Source: Dryas octopetala (lineage: Eukaryota; Streptophyta; Magnoliopsida; Rosales; Rosaceae). Taken from it: a stretch of 64,000 bases of DNA. The notes below the pieces were generated by a model. It was not told the origin of the DNA, did not search any database, and was given only the letters and a program-made list of their open reading frames with translations. Positions within the stretch are counted from its first letter, which is position 1; the number at the start of each line of letters is the position of its first letter. Position numbers and translations under genes: made by a program. The stretch spans positions 19,447,738 through 19,511,737 of the forward strand of contig OY992833.1 in NCBI GenBank assembly GCA_963921425.1, written 5' to 3'. This document shows positions 11,980 through 23,500 of the stretch, one piece after another.

Positions 11980-12512
11980 AGTAAGGAATTCTATGGAAAT
12001 TGCAATTGAGCTTCTCTTGAATTGCCTTGTTATTTTCTAAAAGCTAGTTATTGATTAGACGTTTTTTCTCCTAAAAAGAAGTCACTGTTATAAGATTTTA
12101 CAACTCAATGTGAAGTCCATAAACGAGGGAAGAAGAGAAAAGGAAATAAGATCCTACTGAATTTGGAATTTTTTATTGTTAATCTTGTGTTTATGTCCAA
12201 AACAATTTTATTTTAGAGTTTAAAAGTTAAGCATTTTGAATTTTACGTTCATATTGAAAAAGTAGTTATGCATAAGTCTTATTAATTGGCTATTGAAAAA
12301 GTATTTATGCATAAGTCTAAATGGATGTAGTTTTAGAGATAAAGAGTAAGGAATTGTATGGAAATTGCACTTAAGCTTTTCTTGAATTTCCTTGTTATTT
12401 CTAAAATCTGAGTATTAAGAAAAAAAAATTTAATCCAAAAAGGAGTCATTGGTAAAAGCTTTTCAGCTCAACGTCAAGTACTAAGTCCATAATGAAATGA
12501 AAAAGAGAAAAA
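11980..12512 (+). repeat. Diverged direct duplication
   Basis: About 160 bp starting AGTAAGGAATTCTATGGAAA at 11980 recurs from 12345 (AGTAAGGAATTGTATGGAAA), offset 365 bp. It continues through matching segments around TTCTTGAATT and the later AAAGAAGTCACT/AAAGGAGTCATT stretch. A smaller repeat (GAAAAAGTA.TTATGCATAAG) lies between them near 12256-12318. No gene is associated. Confidence 0.6.
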
Positions 12513-12878
12513 ATGGGTCTTTCCCCTTCACGAAGGACTTGTAGTCAAGTGCTGCATAAACTAAACTTTATGCGTAATTAGCATTGACCCTTCATCAACA
12601 ACCAAAGTGCAAAGCATTGCCTATAGAAGCTCCAATAAGTAAAACAGTAATAGGTTTTGACCTATCTCTGGTTATAGTAAAAGTTTCTTTATATAATCAC
12701 GAGTTTGACATATTATATTGTCAAAAATTATCATTTTGAAAATTAACTAAATTTTTGTTAAAATGTTGATTAAATTTGATAATTTAATAATATAACATAT
12801 ATGTCAAAATGTCACATTATAGATAGGCTGAAGAATCCTTGTCGCATGGATCAAATTAATTTGATCATCTACATCTTT

Positions 12879-12902
12879 TATATATATATATATATATATA
12901 TA
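12879..12902. repeat. (TA)n microsatellite
   Basis: About twelve TA units. Confidence 0.9.
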
Positions 12903-12979
12903 AAAAAGTACATCTACATCTAAGTGTCTAACTTTGGGTTTATACTTTATATGTATGTCATGGCTAATGAGGTTCATTG

Positions 12980-13195
12980 GGCTGTGCCGGATTAGCTCTA
13001 ATGAAGAAAGCCTGGTCCAAATTAAAGGTGATGTTTGGAATCCCAAAGGCTTTTAATAGGCCCAGAACAGCCTTCTATTTTTTTTTTGGTCGGAAGAACA
13101 GCCTTCTATCTACTTTCATGTTATTTGTTGGATCCCCAAAGGCTTTTAATAAAGGTGATGTTTAAGGCTTTTAATAGGGCCTAATATGCCCCTTT
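12980..13195 (+). repeat. Short scrambled repeats
   Basis: The phrases CCCAAAGGCTTTTAATA, AACAGCCTTCTAT and AAAGGTGATGTTT each occur two or three times within about 200 bp. This indicates small local duplications. No gene is seen. Confidence 0.55.
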
Positions 13196-13493
13196 AAATT
13201 TGTATCTGCTTTCCAATCCAATGTCATCATTGATTTACTTAAAAAAAAAAAAAAAAAACACTGATTTTTATTTGATTTACTGCACATTGGCACAAGACAA
13301 GATCTCCGAGTATTGTTCGTCCTTTAGTTGTTCCACTTTCTTTTTTATTATCAACACTCTTACCAACTATATTCACAAGATCGATAAACCACAACATTCA
13401 TCCATTAATGACATTTCTTTGAAGAAATAAAAAGTAAACTATGTCAAGAAAATGACAAATAACGCACGCAGTAACAAATACTGGAGATATTAA

Positions 13494-14769
13494 CTATCTA
13501 AACATGGAGAATGGCCCCTTTGGAGCAGCATTTGGTGGCCCAGTCCAACCTACATTAGGCACAAAAATAATAAAATGTGTGTTACTCTCAAATGAGGATG
13601 ACAATAATTAATTAACTAATAATAAAGGAGATGGATCCGCTATATTTTTTACACAAATTTTGACACGAGTTTTCAATAGGGCCTATTGCATATAGAATTT
13701 CAACGATTCGAACCGTTTATTTTTTAAGTCTCAAATAAAAAATCATCCTTGCAAAAAATTAGGTAAATTAGAAATTATTTACCTACAAAGATTAAATAGT
13801 CAACATTTCAAGTGTTTATTTTATTGACCATTTAATCTTTGTACATAAATGATTTCCGATTTATCTAATTTTTTGAAAGAATGATCTTTTAATGGAATCC
13901 AAAAAAATAGACGATTCGGATCGTTGAAATTTTATATGAAATGAACCCTATTAAAAATTTGTGTCAAAAATATAGTGCTACGAATCCGCCCCCAATAATA
14001 AATACATGATTATATATAAAACCTTTGGCGGGATCAAAGCCCCTAAGTTTGAGCTCAGCATGCTCTTGGCAGAGAGCACATGAGTCACAGCAGAAATGAA
14101 CACAACAATCACAACAAGGTGTCTCCGGCAAACCAAATTTGGTGCGTAATTTCTCTCTATAGATACATGAATAGACCCAGTGGAACTGAACCAGCATCAA
14201 CAACTCATATGCACAACCTTGGCTACAACATGCTATACACAAAGCAAGCCCACCATACAATTAGGTCCAATTAGTAAAACAACAATAAATTTTTGTACTT
14301 ATCGATCTCTTGTAGGTTATAAAGTATAATTTATATGTTGATTAATTATTCAGGTAATTTTTTATTAACTATAAAATCTGACAACATAAAAAAGTGGGAA
14401 TATATATATACATATATATTTTTTTGGTCAATAATATATACTTACAACTTCGGCCTTCATCTATAGTTTCTGCAATCCGGCCAAAGGTGATGCATGGGAG
14501 AAGCCATGTTATGCAACCTACACCAGTACACCATAATTACATCATGATCAAATTAATTCACCATTTCTAAGCACCATAATGGACACCTTTCTAAGCACCT
14601 TTCTTGGTCAAAAGGGTGTCGGTTTTTTTTTTTTGGTTACAAGGGATGTCGATTTTTAGCGAGAAAAGAGTGAGAGATAAATTTACTTACAAGTAGTGAT
14701 GTCATTCCCACAACTAAAAAGGCCAAAAGACCATTCGGGTTTTGGGCGATGACGATTGAAAATATTCAT
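13494..14769 (-). CDS. PLAC8 / PLANT CADMIUM RESISTANCE-like protein, gene 1
   Basis: Four exons on the - strand: 14691-14769, 14446-14517, 14023-14232 and 13494-13549. All junctions are GT-AG with consistent phases, giving 138 residues. PLAC8/PCR proteins are small Cys-rich plasma-membrane proteins linked to heavy-metal efflux/tolerance and, in the cell number regulator group, organ size. Seen here: N-terminal W-S-x-G-L-F-S-C; the family motif region CCITWLLPCITFG; the helix around [49 protein letters not shown]; and the terminal GFDPAKGW. The usual CCxxxxCPC motif reads CCITWLLPC, so the cysteine before Pro is Leu. The terminal exon is proline-rich as expected. It is paralogous, exon for exon, to the gene at 49778-51351. 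A Mutator-type MITE sits in intron 3. Confidence 0.9.
13627..13993. mobile_element. Mutator-like MITE in intron 3 of PCR gene 1
   Basis: A 367-bp foldback element. The left end, GGAGATGGATCCGCTATATT, and the inverted right end, GGGGGCGGATTCGTAGCACT, lead into arms that pair for about 100 bp or more. The 9-bp repeat AATAATAAA flanks it (13618-13626 and 13994-14002). The broken PCR copy near 38640 keeps the same intron without the element and with a single AATAGTAAA. That empty site confirms the boundaries. Confidence 0.88.
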
Positions 14770-15320
14770 ATCTTCACCATGCAAATCAAGAAAGTGGCAA
14801 CATACACCTTTTTATAATTGAGGAATTAATGCTAAAGTACTGAAGTTAATTATGACTTATGAGAATTAATGGATCTTAAGATTTGTTATTTGTAATCCCC
14901 ATATTCAATCCACAGGTCATGGTCATCGATCAGATGTTGTCTTTGGGAGGTTCGCTCATAAAATTGATTATTATTATTGTTCGATGTTGTGTTGACATAG
15001 TCAAGCAAATGCAGGCTCGCTATATTCTTAGCTTGTACGTTTAAGCAGGCCATGTCGCTATCAGTAGTCAGGACCTTAATCATTTTTTCTTCATTTGCTT
15101 ATAAGTAGTTATGAATTTGTTATTTTTCTTATGTACATCGGTCACTCGAGGAAAAAGAAAAATGTATTACCGAACTCTTGTAAAGATTAACGAGAAAAAT
15201 ATTATAATCATTCTATATTACATAATATTGATCTATTATGTTTTATTTTTTTTCACACAACCAGACGCTGAGATTGAGTTCAAAATCTCAAAATTAAAAT
15301 TTAACATGCAACCTCCATAA
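14770..15320. other. Upstream region of PCR gene 1, no gene
   Basis: AT-rich DNA between the PCR gene 1 start and the gypsy element; probably contains the PCR promoter. No motif was clear enough to mark. Confidence 0.45.
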
Positions 15321-15325
15321 ATCAT

Positions 15326-15960
15326 TGTTGATGCTAAAAAATGGTAGAGCAGTCAACGTCGAGTCGAACCACGTAGGCCCGTTGACCCGCCACTGAGTGG
15401 ATGACACGTCGAAGTGGGGCAGGAACGGGTAGCTGGGTCCGACTGGTGAGTAATGAGAGAGAATGATATCCAAGCACCCTGCACAGGTACACAAAAGTGA
15501 GCGGGAAGGGCACCGGTGTGGTGCCGGCCAAAGCTCCTCCGACGCTCAAGTCAGTGTTCAGAGAGATCTGAGAGCAGAGTGAGTGAATAGTATAATAATG
15601 ATTTCAGTTGTCCTTTTGTGACAAGAAGGTACCTCTTTTATAGTACCTTTGGAAGAGTGTCAACCAATCCGGTGATGACACGTGTCCCTTGTGATGACTT
15701 GCACTGTAGGAGCGCCACGTGGCACCGGTCTCGAGGATCCGAGTTAGTTGACATGGGCCGGGGGCCCGGGAGGCTTGAACTTGGGAGGCCGGAGCCTAAG
15801 AGGCCGGGGCCCAGGGGGCCGGAGCCCATGAGGCCGGAGCCTAGTGGATCATGGGCTAGGAGCCCAGGAAGGGCTTAGTCTTTTGGGTCTAGGCCCAAAC
15901 AGCATGGTGTTGGGCCTTGTGTGACTTGTCGTTATGCCGAGATGATTAGTCATACGAACA
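15326..15960 (-). repeat. LTR of the gypsy element (downstream in element sense)
   Basis: 635 bp, beginning TGTTGATGC and ending CGAACA on the + strand, i.e. TG...CA. A TATA box (TATAAAAG on the - strand, about 15632-15642) and two CACGTG G-boxes (15679-15684 and 15716-15721) mark the promoter side. It ends in a stretch of repeated GGCCGGAGCC units. Confidence 0.95.
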
Positions 15961-16450
15961 GAAGTCCCCCAAGTTTCCGAGCAAAAGATACTTCTTGGTT
16001 GGGAACTTTGTACACAAAAGAGTCCGAGCAGAACGACAAGTAACCACACACTTGTTCACACTTGTTCCTGCTTAAGCTACTGTTTAGAAGTCCCCCAAGT
16101 TCCTTAGCAAGAAAAGCTGTACTGCAGGAAAGCTTGGGGGTTACATATGAAAGATTTCCCTTTTTTTTTTTTTTTTTTTTTTTTTGAATTTCTGATCACC
16201 CTGTATTCCGAGCAGTAGACACTTCGTAAGAGACCCAGTGAACCCCGTTCACTGTATGGTGGGATGTTGCTCTCTGTAAATAAGAATCTGGGATTAAGCA
16301 GTGTAGCTCAGGTATAAAAGACCCACCCCATATCTCACATTTGTGATTGTATAGGTATTTTGAAGAGAGTGGGTATGGGCTTAAACCCAAAAAACACGTG
16401 ACTGCTGTGTCTTTGAAAGGAACAAAAAGGAAAAAGGTTAGATAGCTCAA

Positions 16451-17125
16451 AGAGGAGAGTGCTCGGGCCGGACTGAGGGGAGCGAGGGACTGCTCGGGTC
16501 GGAGAGGCTGAAGTGCTCGGGCCGGAAGAAAGTGGGTGGCCGGATTTTGCTCGTGCGCGGGTCGGAGAAGGAGCAAAGGGGCCTGGGTTCTTGCTCGGGT
16601 CGAGTGGAAACGGAGCCCGGATCTGCTCTGGGTGCTGCAAGAGGCGGGGGGGAGGCTCGGGTCGGGGCTCAGAGGAGCTGCACGAGGTGTGCTCGGGTCG
16701 GAGAGTTGCTGCACGGGTCGGATCCTGCTCGGGGCTGAGGCGCGCAGCAGAGGGGTGGCCGAGTAGGCTCGGCTTTGCTGCACGAGGGGAAGGCGCGGCG
16801 GGGGGCTGTGCTCGGCCTGGGTTGCTGCTCAGCGCGGGTCGGGGCTGTGAGGGGGTCGGAGCTGTGGTGTGCGCTGCTCGTCGAGCTCGGGTCGGAGAGA
16901 GAGGGTCGGCTCGGGCTGGGGTGCTTGCAGCAGTGGGCTCGGGTGCAGTGGGCTGGATCGGAGCTGCTCTCTCTTTGCGAATCGGGTCGCGTTGTTTGCT
17001 GCTCGGAGGCGCTGCGCAGAGGCTCGGGCCGGAGTTTTTTGGCGCGGTGGGTGGACGAGCAGGGGAGGCTCGAACTCGGGCTCTTGCGCGGCTCGGGTTG
17101 GTGTGCACGGGCTGGAGGTGGTGCT
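16451..17125 (+). repeat. GC-rich CTCGGGTCGG repeats in the gypsy element
   Basis: About 675 bp of strongly GC-rich DNA in which variants of GCTCGGGTCGG or GCTCGGGCCGG recur every 20-40 bp, several dozen times. It lies between the TATA-like site at 16313 and the accessory gene. The long open frames found here on both strands arise from the base composition and repeat, and are not called as genes. Confidence 0.8.
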
Positions 17126-17643
17126 GTTTGATTTGCACACTTTGAGGTAGGCAATTCAAATAAATAAAAAAATAAAAAAATAAAAAAATTTTTTTTTTTT
17201 GACCCACGTGATATATTGATTTTGTCTTCGAAAATTGAGAACTTTGAGAAGTTGTGTCGTCCAGCCTGAGGCGGACCTTGGAATTCTGTTTGTAAATTTT
17301 GTGGAGAATGTGAGTAGGGGCAGGTGGAGGTGCAAGTGGGTCGGGGCCTTGCCGAGCACTGGGTAGGCGACATGCCTTCATTTTTTGACTATGTAATTTA
17401 TTGGGTGTTGTGTTTTTGTCCAGGTACCGAGGCAAGAGAAGTGGGTCGGAACCCGTCTGAGCCGTTGTAGCCGCGGAACATAGGTAAAGGCTTGATTTTT
17501 TTTTATTGCTTGTCTGCTTGAATTGATATTGTGAATACTGGCATTGATAAATGATTGGTGGCTGAGCATGTGAAAGGGTGAATGTTGTCAAACTGGGTGT
17601 ATCCGAGCACATACGGGGGGTAGGAAACCGGTATTGATCTGAT

Positions 17644-19827
17644 ATGTCCATGGTGTTGTCTTGGATGGGCAGGTGTGCTGAGGTCGGACATTTCATGGCT
17701 TCCTCAGATGAGAACAGTTCTACAGAAGGGGAGTCCGATCGGGCGTCCGCAAGTGATGGGACGCCGATGAGGCCCAATATGCCCCGACCCCGGATGGGTT
17801 GTGGAAACGTGGGGGTGGGCAAAGTACTCAAGACCGTCCAGGAGAGCTTGTCCATGGTGATGGGAAGTGAGGGAAAAGGCACTGGTAGTGAGGACAGCGA
17901 TGATGGAGAGACACCCACTAGTTGTGATGATGTGGGTGGGCGCAGTGTGCCTTACTGGTCCGTGGATGGGTTGTGTGAGAATAGGATGACGGAGGAGGAC
18001 CTTGAAAAATTGAGGGTGGAGTTCCACATTCCCGATTATATCCACCTGAGCCTCCCGGGAGAGGATGATGTCTTGAGTGACCCGCCGGAGGGGCATATTT
18101 TGTGTTTTGCCAAGAGTTTCCACCATGGGTTTAGGCTGCCGCTCCACCCCTATTTCCATTATATGTTGAGGAAGTTAGGGATTGCACCAGCTCAGCTGAC
18201 GCCCAATAGTTGGAGAACATTGATTGGGCTGTATGTATTGTTCCGAGATGAGGGGTATGATGCCCCGACCATGGCTCAATTCTCAAACTTGTTTGAGATT
18301 AAATCGAGCCCCAAATTGCGAGGGTGGATGTACTGCTCACAGTTGGCAAATGGGCAGTTCACTGATGGTGCGACTCGCCAAATACAAGTGAGCCACCCGG
18401 ACGCTCATAAGGAATGGAAGAAAAAATGGTTTTTCGCGAGTGGAGCTTAGGAATTCGGCCGGAGTGGTAGGATGACCACGTATAGAGTGCCGACGAATTT
18501 CCACATAATAGGTTGCCTGGCTGAGCCAATGCACTGGTCTATGTACACTTGGATTATTAGCTCATGTTATGCTTATACTGATAGTCGTCTTTTGTTGTTT
18601 GATTTTGCAGGGGGTGAGTGGGAGAGGCTTCCATTGTCGGAGGATAGCGCGGAAGAGGTGCGAAGAGTGCTTAGCCGACCTGCGCGAAAGTTGAGCGCTG
18701 CCTACCTCTTGTCTCCTGAGAAGTTGGCCAAGTACGGCTTCGGAGTCCCAGGTGAGCTTCTGTACTTCCCCTATTGGAGTAGTAGTTGATGAGATAATAA
18801 TTTGTGCTTATTGAATTTTATTTTGGTCTTGCAGTGAAGATGGCCAACACGAAGAAAACAAGTAGACCGGTTGGTCATGCCCCGCCTGCCCAGAGGAGGA
18901 TGATGATGGGGGCATTGTTGGCTGGGGGTGGCTCGTCCCAGGGGAATGCAAGTAGAGGTGCAACAGTGCCCGGGGGTATGAGGCATGGTGGGTCTACCAA
19001 CACCCAGGTTCCGAAGGCGGCTTCTCCCGGGAGGAAAAGGAAGACGGTATTAGATGCGGCCGAGCCCGGGAGAGAGGGCAAGAGGGCAGCCACAGCCACT
19101 GCGTCTGATCCAGTCCCCGAGGAGGATCGTCTGGCACAGCAGGCAGTGACAGACTTTGGAGGATCCCTGAAGAAGGGGAGGGATGACCGGGTGATTGGCG
19201 ATGAGGTTGAGCCACTATCCGTCTTGCAGCGGGCCTTTACTGAGCAGTCCCAGGTAAGGGAAAGTGGTATAGTATGACGAGATGTCCAAAGTTTAAACTT
19301 TATAGCTTGTAATAACATTTTCGTTGCATCCGACCTGGCAAGCACTGTTCTTCACTTATCGGGCACATGTCGGGGTCCTGGCCATGGTGGAGAAGATGAA
19401 GGACGAGATGTCGAGCTTCGTGGTGTGGAAGGACAGAGCGCTCTCAGCTGAGGAGAGGGTCGGTACCCTGGTTGCCCAGAACCAGGCGTTGCAGGCCGAG
19501 CTGCTGCAGGCCAAGAAGGAGGCAGACCAGGTTAGGCAGGAGTTGGAGCAGAGCGGGCAGGAGCTGAGCCAAGCCAAGCAAGAGGCGGACCAGGCTAGGC
19601 AGGAGTTGGACAATGAGTACAACAGCGGCTATGCCATGGGCTTTGGCGATTGCAAATTGGAGCTCGAGGAGATGTGCCCTGACTTTGACTGGGACCGCGT
19701 GCGTGGTCTGCTAGGGGCTGGCAACGAAGTGCCTGGCAACGTCCCGGAGGAAGGTGCCCAGGAGGTAGAGCATGAGGACATAGCATCCCCAGTTGGAGAG
19801 CGTGATATGGGAGAGGATCCCAAATAG
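17644..19827 (+). other. Opposite-strand accessory gene region of the Tat element
   Basis: On the strand opposite to gag-pol lie several coding segments. The first (about 17.6-18.45 kb) carries a domain seen in plant 'putative gypsy-type transposon' proteins, with GFRLPLHPYFHYMLRKLGIA and APAQLTPNSWRTLIGLYVLF as hallmarks. A segment with AEPMHWSMYTW and LLSPEKLAKYGF follows, then a low-complexity stretch and a coiled coil rich in Q/E/A near 19.4-19.6 kb. This order is known for the antisense accessory gene of Tat elements, which is normally spliced. A TATA-like TATAAAAG on the + strand at 16313-16320 could be its promoter. The role of the protein is unknown. Confidence 0.75.
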
Positions 19828-20039
19828 GCATCTGTTGCACTTATGGCCCGGGGGCAGGGGTGGGCGGACCATTACCCTATTTTGATTTGAGTTGTATGGT
19901 CGGGTCGGATGTGGCCCGTGCCAACTTGCAAACTCTTTTGATTATTAAGTTTTGTACTTATTGTTATTTGGATGATTTGGAGGGTGTCCGACCCGTTATG
20001 GGGTAGGATGCCCTTCTTTTGAATACATGGTATTGCAGA

Positions 20040-20522
20040 ATTTTATCGAATGCATGGTACTTAGTTTCCCTTGGATGCATGAAATTGATTTTTCTCTGAA
20101 TGCATGGTACTTAGTTTCCCTTGAATGCATGAGATTGATTTTCCCTTGAATGCATGGTACTTAAGTTCCCTTGAATGCATGTGCCATAGCCGCGCCCTGA
20201 ATGCATGGTACTTAGCTTCCCTTGAATGCATGGGCGGATATGGGCAGGGTCGGATGTCTGATGGCCCGGGGGTCCATACAGCCAATTAACACTTTGAATA
20301 AAAATGAAGAAAAATGTGTCCGTGGTAGGACTGCCGTGAATGCATGGTACGTAGTTTCCCTGGAATGCATTTGCCATAGCCGCGCCCTGAATGCATGGTA
20401 CTTAGCTTCCCTTGAATGCATGGGGCGGATATGGGCAGGGTCGGATGTCTGATGGCCCGGGGGTCCATACAGCCATTTAACACTTAAAATAAAAATGAAG
20501 AAAAACGTGTCCGTGGTAGGAC
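20040..20522 (+). repeat. GAATGCATGGTACTTAG minisatellite in the gypsy element
   Basis: Units of about 40 bp built around TGAATGCATGGTACTTAG and CCCTTGAATGCATG repeat several times. A larger block of about 150 bp, containing GGGCGGATATGGGCAGGGTC, is then present twice (about 20188-20335 and 20371-20522). It lies between the ends of the two oppositely oriented genes of the element. Confidence 0.85.
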
Positions 20523-20588
20523 TTGTATTTATTGAAAGTGATAACATAGATAAAATTGAAAAAAGTCCCCGGGGGGTACAACATTTGT

Positions 20589-23500
20589 CTACTTGTAAAA
20601 GTAGCGGAGGTGCTCGGCGTGCCAAGGGTGGCCGAGTTCCTTGCCGGTTGTGGCGCGGAGCCTATATGTGCCTGGGCGGATGACTTCAATAATTTCATAC
20701 GGTCCTTCCCAATTAGGTTTCAGAGCACCCGTTTTGGCCAAGGTAGTGCTGCGCAGGACCCAGTCCCCCACTCGGAAGTGGCGAGGCTTAACTTTAGAAT
20801 TGTAGTATCGAGTGGCCCGTTGCTGGTATGCATACTTGTGTAGCTCAGCCTGGGCCCGATGCTCTTCAGCTAGGTCGAGACTGAGGGCTAGCTGGTCAGC
20901 ATTGTGCTCAGGCTGAAATGTGTCGAGGCGGTAAGAGGCAAGCCCGACCTCAACTGGGATGACGGCTTCAGAAGCAAAGGCCAAAGAAAAGGGGGTTTCC
21001 CCGGTTGAGGATCGACAAGTCGTCCGGTAGGACCATAAGACTTCGGGTAGGAGGTCAGGCCACTTGCCCTTCTTTGCATCAAGCTTGGTCTTCAAGGTAT
21101 GTTTAATGGTCTTGTTGACTGCCTCGACCTGCCCGTTGGCCTGAGGATGACCAGGAGAGGCAAAGAAAACCTTGATGTTGAAGGCGGAGCAAAAAGACTT
21201 GAACTCTTTATTGTCGAACTGCTTGCCATTGTCAGTGATAATGGCGTAAGGGAGACCAAAGCGGCAAATTATGTTCTTCCATACAAAGCTCTTGATGGTC
21301 TGGGTGGTTGCCTTTGCCAAGGGCTCGGCCTCTGCCCACTTAGTGAAGTAGTCCACCGCGACTACTGCCATTTTGACCTTGCCCTTCCCTTCGGTCATTG
21401 GTCCGATTAAGTCAATGCCCCATTGGGCAAAGGGCCAAGGACTGTTCATAGTAGTTAGGGGTTCGGGTGGTTGGTGCGGAAAAGTTGCAAATTTTTGGCA
21501 CTTGATGCATTTCTGGGTGAGCTTCCTTGCATCAGCGCGGAGGGTCGGCCAATAATAGCCTTGGCGGATGGCCTTGTGGGCTAAAGAGTGGGCTCCTGCA
21601 TGATTGCCACAGACCCCTTCATGGATCTCCCGGAGGATGTAGTCGCCTTGTTCGGGGGTAAGGCAGCGCAAGTATGGCAGGGAGAAGCCCCGCTTGTATA
21701 ACTTGTCGTTGATAATGGTGTACCGGGAAGCTCTATGGCGAAGGCGCCGAGCCTCAGCCTTGTCCGCGGGCGGGTTCCCATGCTTAAGAAATGCAAGAAG
21801 AGGGTCCATCCAACTAGCTTGTTGCGCAGATTGGCAGACTTCCATAACATCAATGCTGCGCTGAGGTAAGAACTCAACTGGGACAGACCTCCCAGGTTCA
21901 TGGTCGACTGCCGAGGCAAGGCGAGCTAGGGCATCCGCCCTTTCATTGTCCGCCCTAGGGATTTGTATGAGCTGGTATGCTGAGAATTGATTGAGTAAGC
22001 TTTGAACTTTGGTGAAGTAGGCGGTCATGCGCTCACCCTTGGTCTGGTATTCCTGTGTGACCTGGTTCACCACAAGTTGAGAATCGCTGTAGATTCGGAG
22101 TTGCTCCACGTCCATATGTAGTGCCAAAGATAAGCCGGCAATGAGGGCCTCATATTCAGCCTCATTGTTGGATGCCTGGAAGCCGAAGCGAAGAGCATAC
22201 TCAATGGTGGTCTGGTCAGGGGCGATCAAAACGAGTCCGGCTCCACTGCCCTGTTGATTAGAAGACCCATCAACATATAAAGACCAGATTGGGCGATCCG
22301 GCCTGATTGCCGGAGTAGAAGAAGTTGGTGGATCGGTGGTCGACACAATGGCGGAGGAGGGCTCAGCCTCGGGTAGGAATGTAGACTCTGAAATGAAGTC
22401 TGCAATGGCTTGTCCCTTGATTGCGGGCCTTGGGCGGTAGGAAATGTCAAATTCGCTCAACTCAATGGACCATTTGATAAGTCGGCCAGAGACCTCAGGC
22501 CGCTGCAATACTTGCCTAAGTGGTTGATTGGTGAGAACCACGATAGGGTGAGCTTGGAAGTATGGGCGGAGGCGCCGGGCTGATGTGACCAAGGCAAGGG
22601 CTAATTTTTCTATCTCTGGATACCTGGTCTCAGCATCTTGCAGGGCCTTGCTGGTATAGTACACCGGGTGCTCAACCCTATCCTTAAGTCGAATGAGGAC
22701 TGAGCTGGTGGCTGTCAGGGAAACGGACAAGTAGAGGAGTAGCTCTTCTCCTGGCTCGGGTTTAGAAAGTAGAGGTGATTTGCCCATGTACTCCTTTAGA
22801 TCTTGGAAGGCCTTCTCACACTCCGGAGTCCAGTCAATGTATTTTGTCCGAGCCTTAAGGGTTTTGAAGAATGGGGCGCAACGGTCGGTGGCCTTGGATA
22901 TGAATCGTGTCAAGGCGGCGACCCTGCCCGTTAGGCTCTGCACTTCCTTCTGAGTTCGGGGAGATTGCATATCGATCAAGGCTTTGATTTTTTCAGGGTT
23001 GGCCTCTATCCCCCTTTGGCTCACCATGAAGCCAAGGAATTTTCCCGAAAATACGCCGAACGTGCACTTGGCAGGGTTCAGGCGCATTTGGTACTTCTTG
23101 AGCACGGAAAACATCTCAGAAAGTTTGTGGACGTGGTCCTCTGCCCGGACACTCTTAACAAGCATGTCGTCCACATAGACCTCCATGGACTTACCAATAT
23201 AATCCGAGAAAATGGAGTTGACCAAACGCTGGTAGGTGGCCCCGGCATTTTTGAGTCCGAAAGGCATGACTTTGTAACAATATAGGCCCCTGTCAGTAAT
23301 GAAGGCCGTATTGTCCTGGTCGGAGCTGTGCATAAGGATTTGGTTATAGCCGGAGTAGGCGTCCATGAAACTAAGGAGGGCATGGCCTGCTGTGGCATCA
23401 ACCAGTTGGTCAATTCGAGGAAGAGGAAAACTATCCTTGGGGCAGGCCTTATTGAGGTCGGTGAAGTCGACGCACATCCGCCACTTGCCATTTGATTTTT

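Noticed and set aside
15618-15878. 86-codon + strand frame, repeated at 26819-27079
   Set aside because: Lies wholly within the two LTRs, opposite to element sense, and contains the repeated GGCCGGAGCC units. Identity of the two copies only reflects LTR identity.
16335-17918. A 527-codon - strand open frame and several overlapping ones on both strands
   Set aside because: They lie in the GC-rich repeat field and spacer of the gypsy element. Length comes from the scarcity of stop codons in GC-rich repeats; there is no domain.
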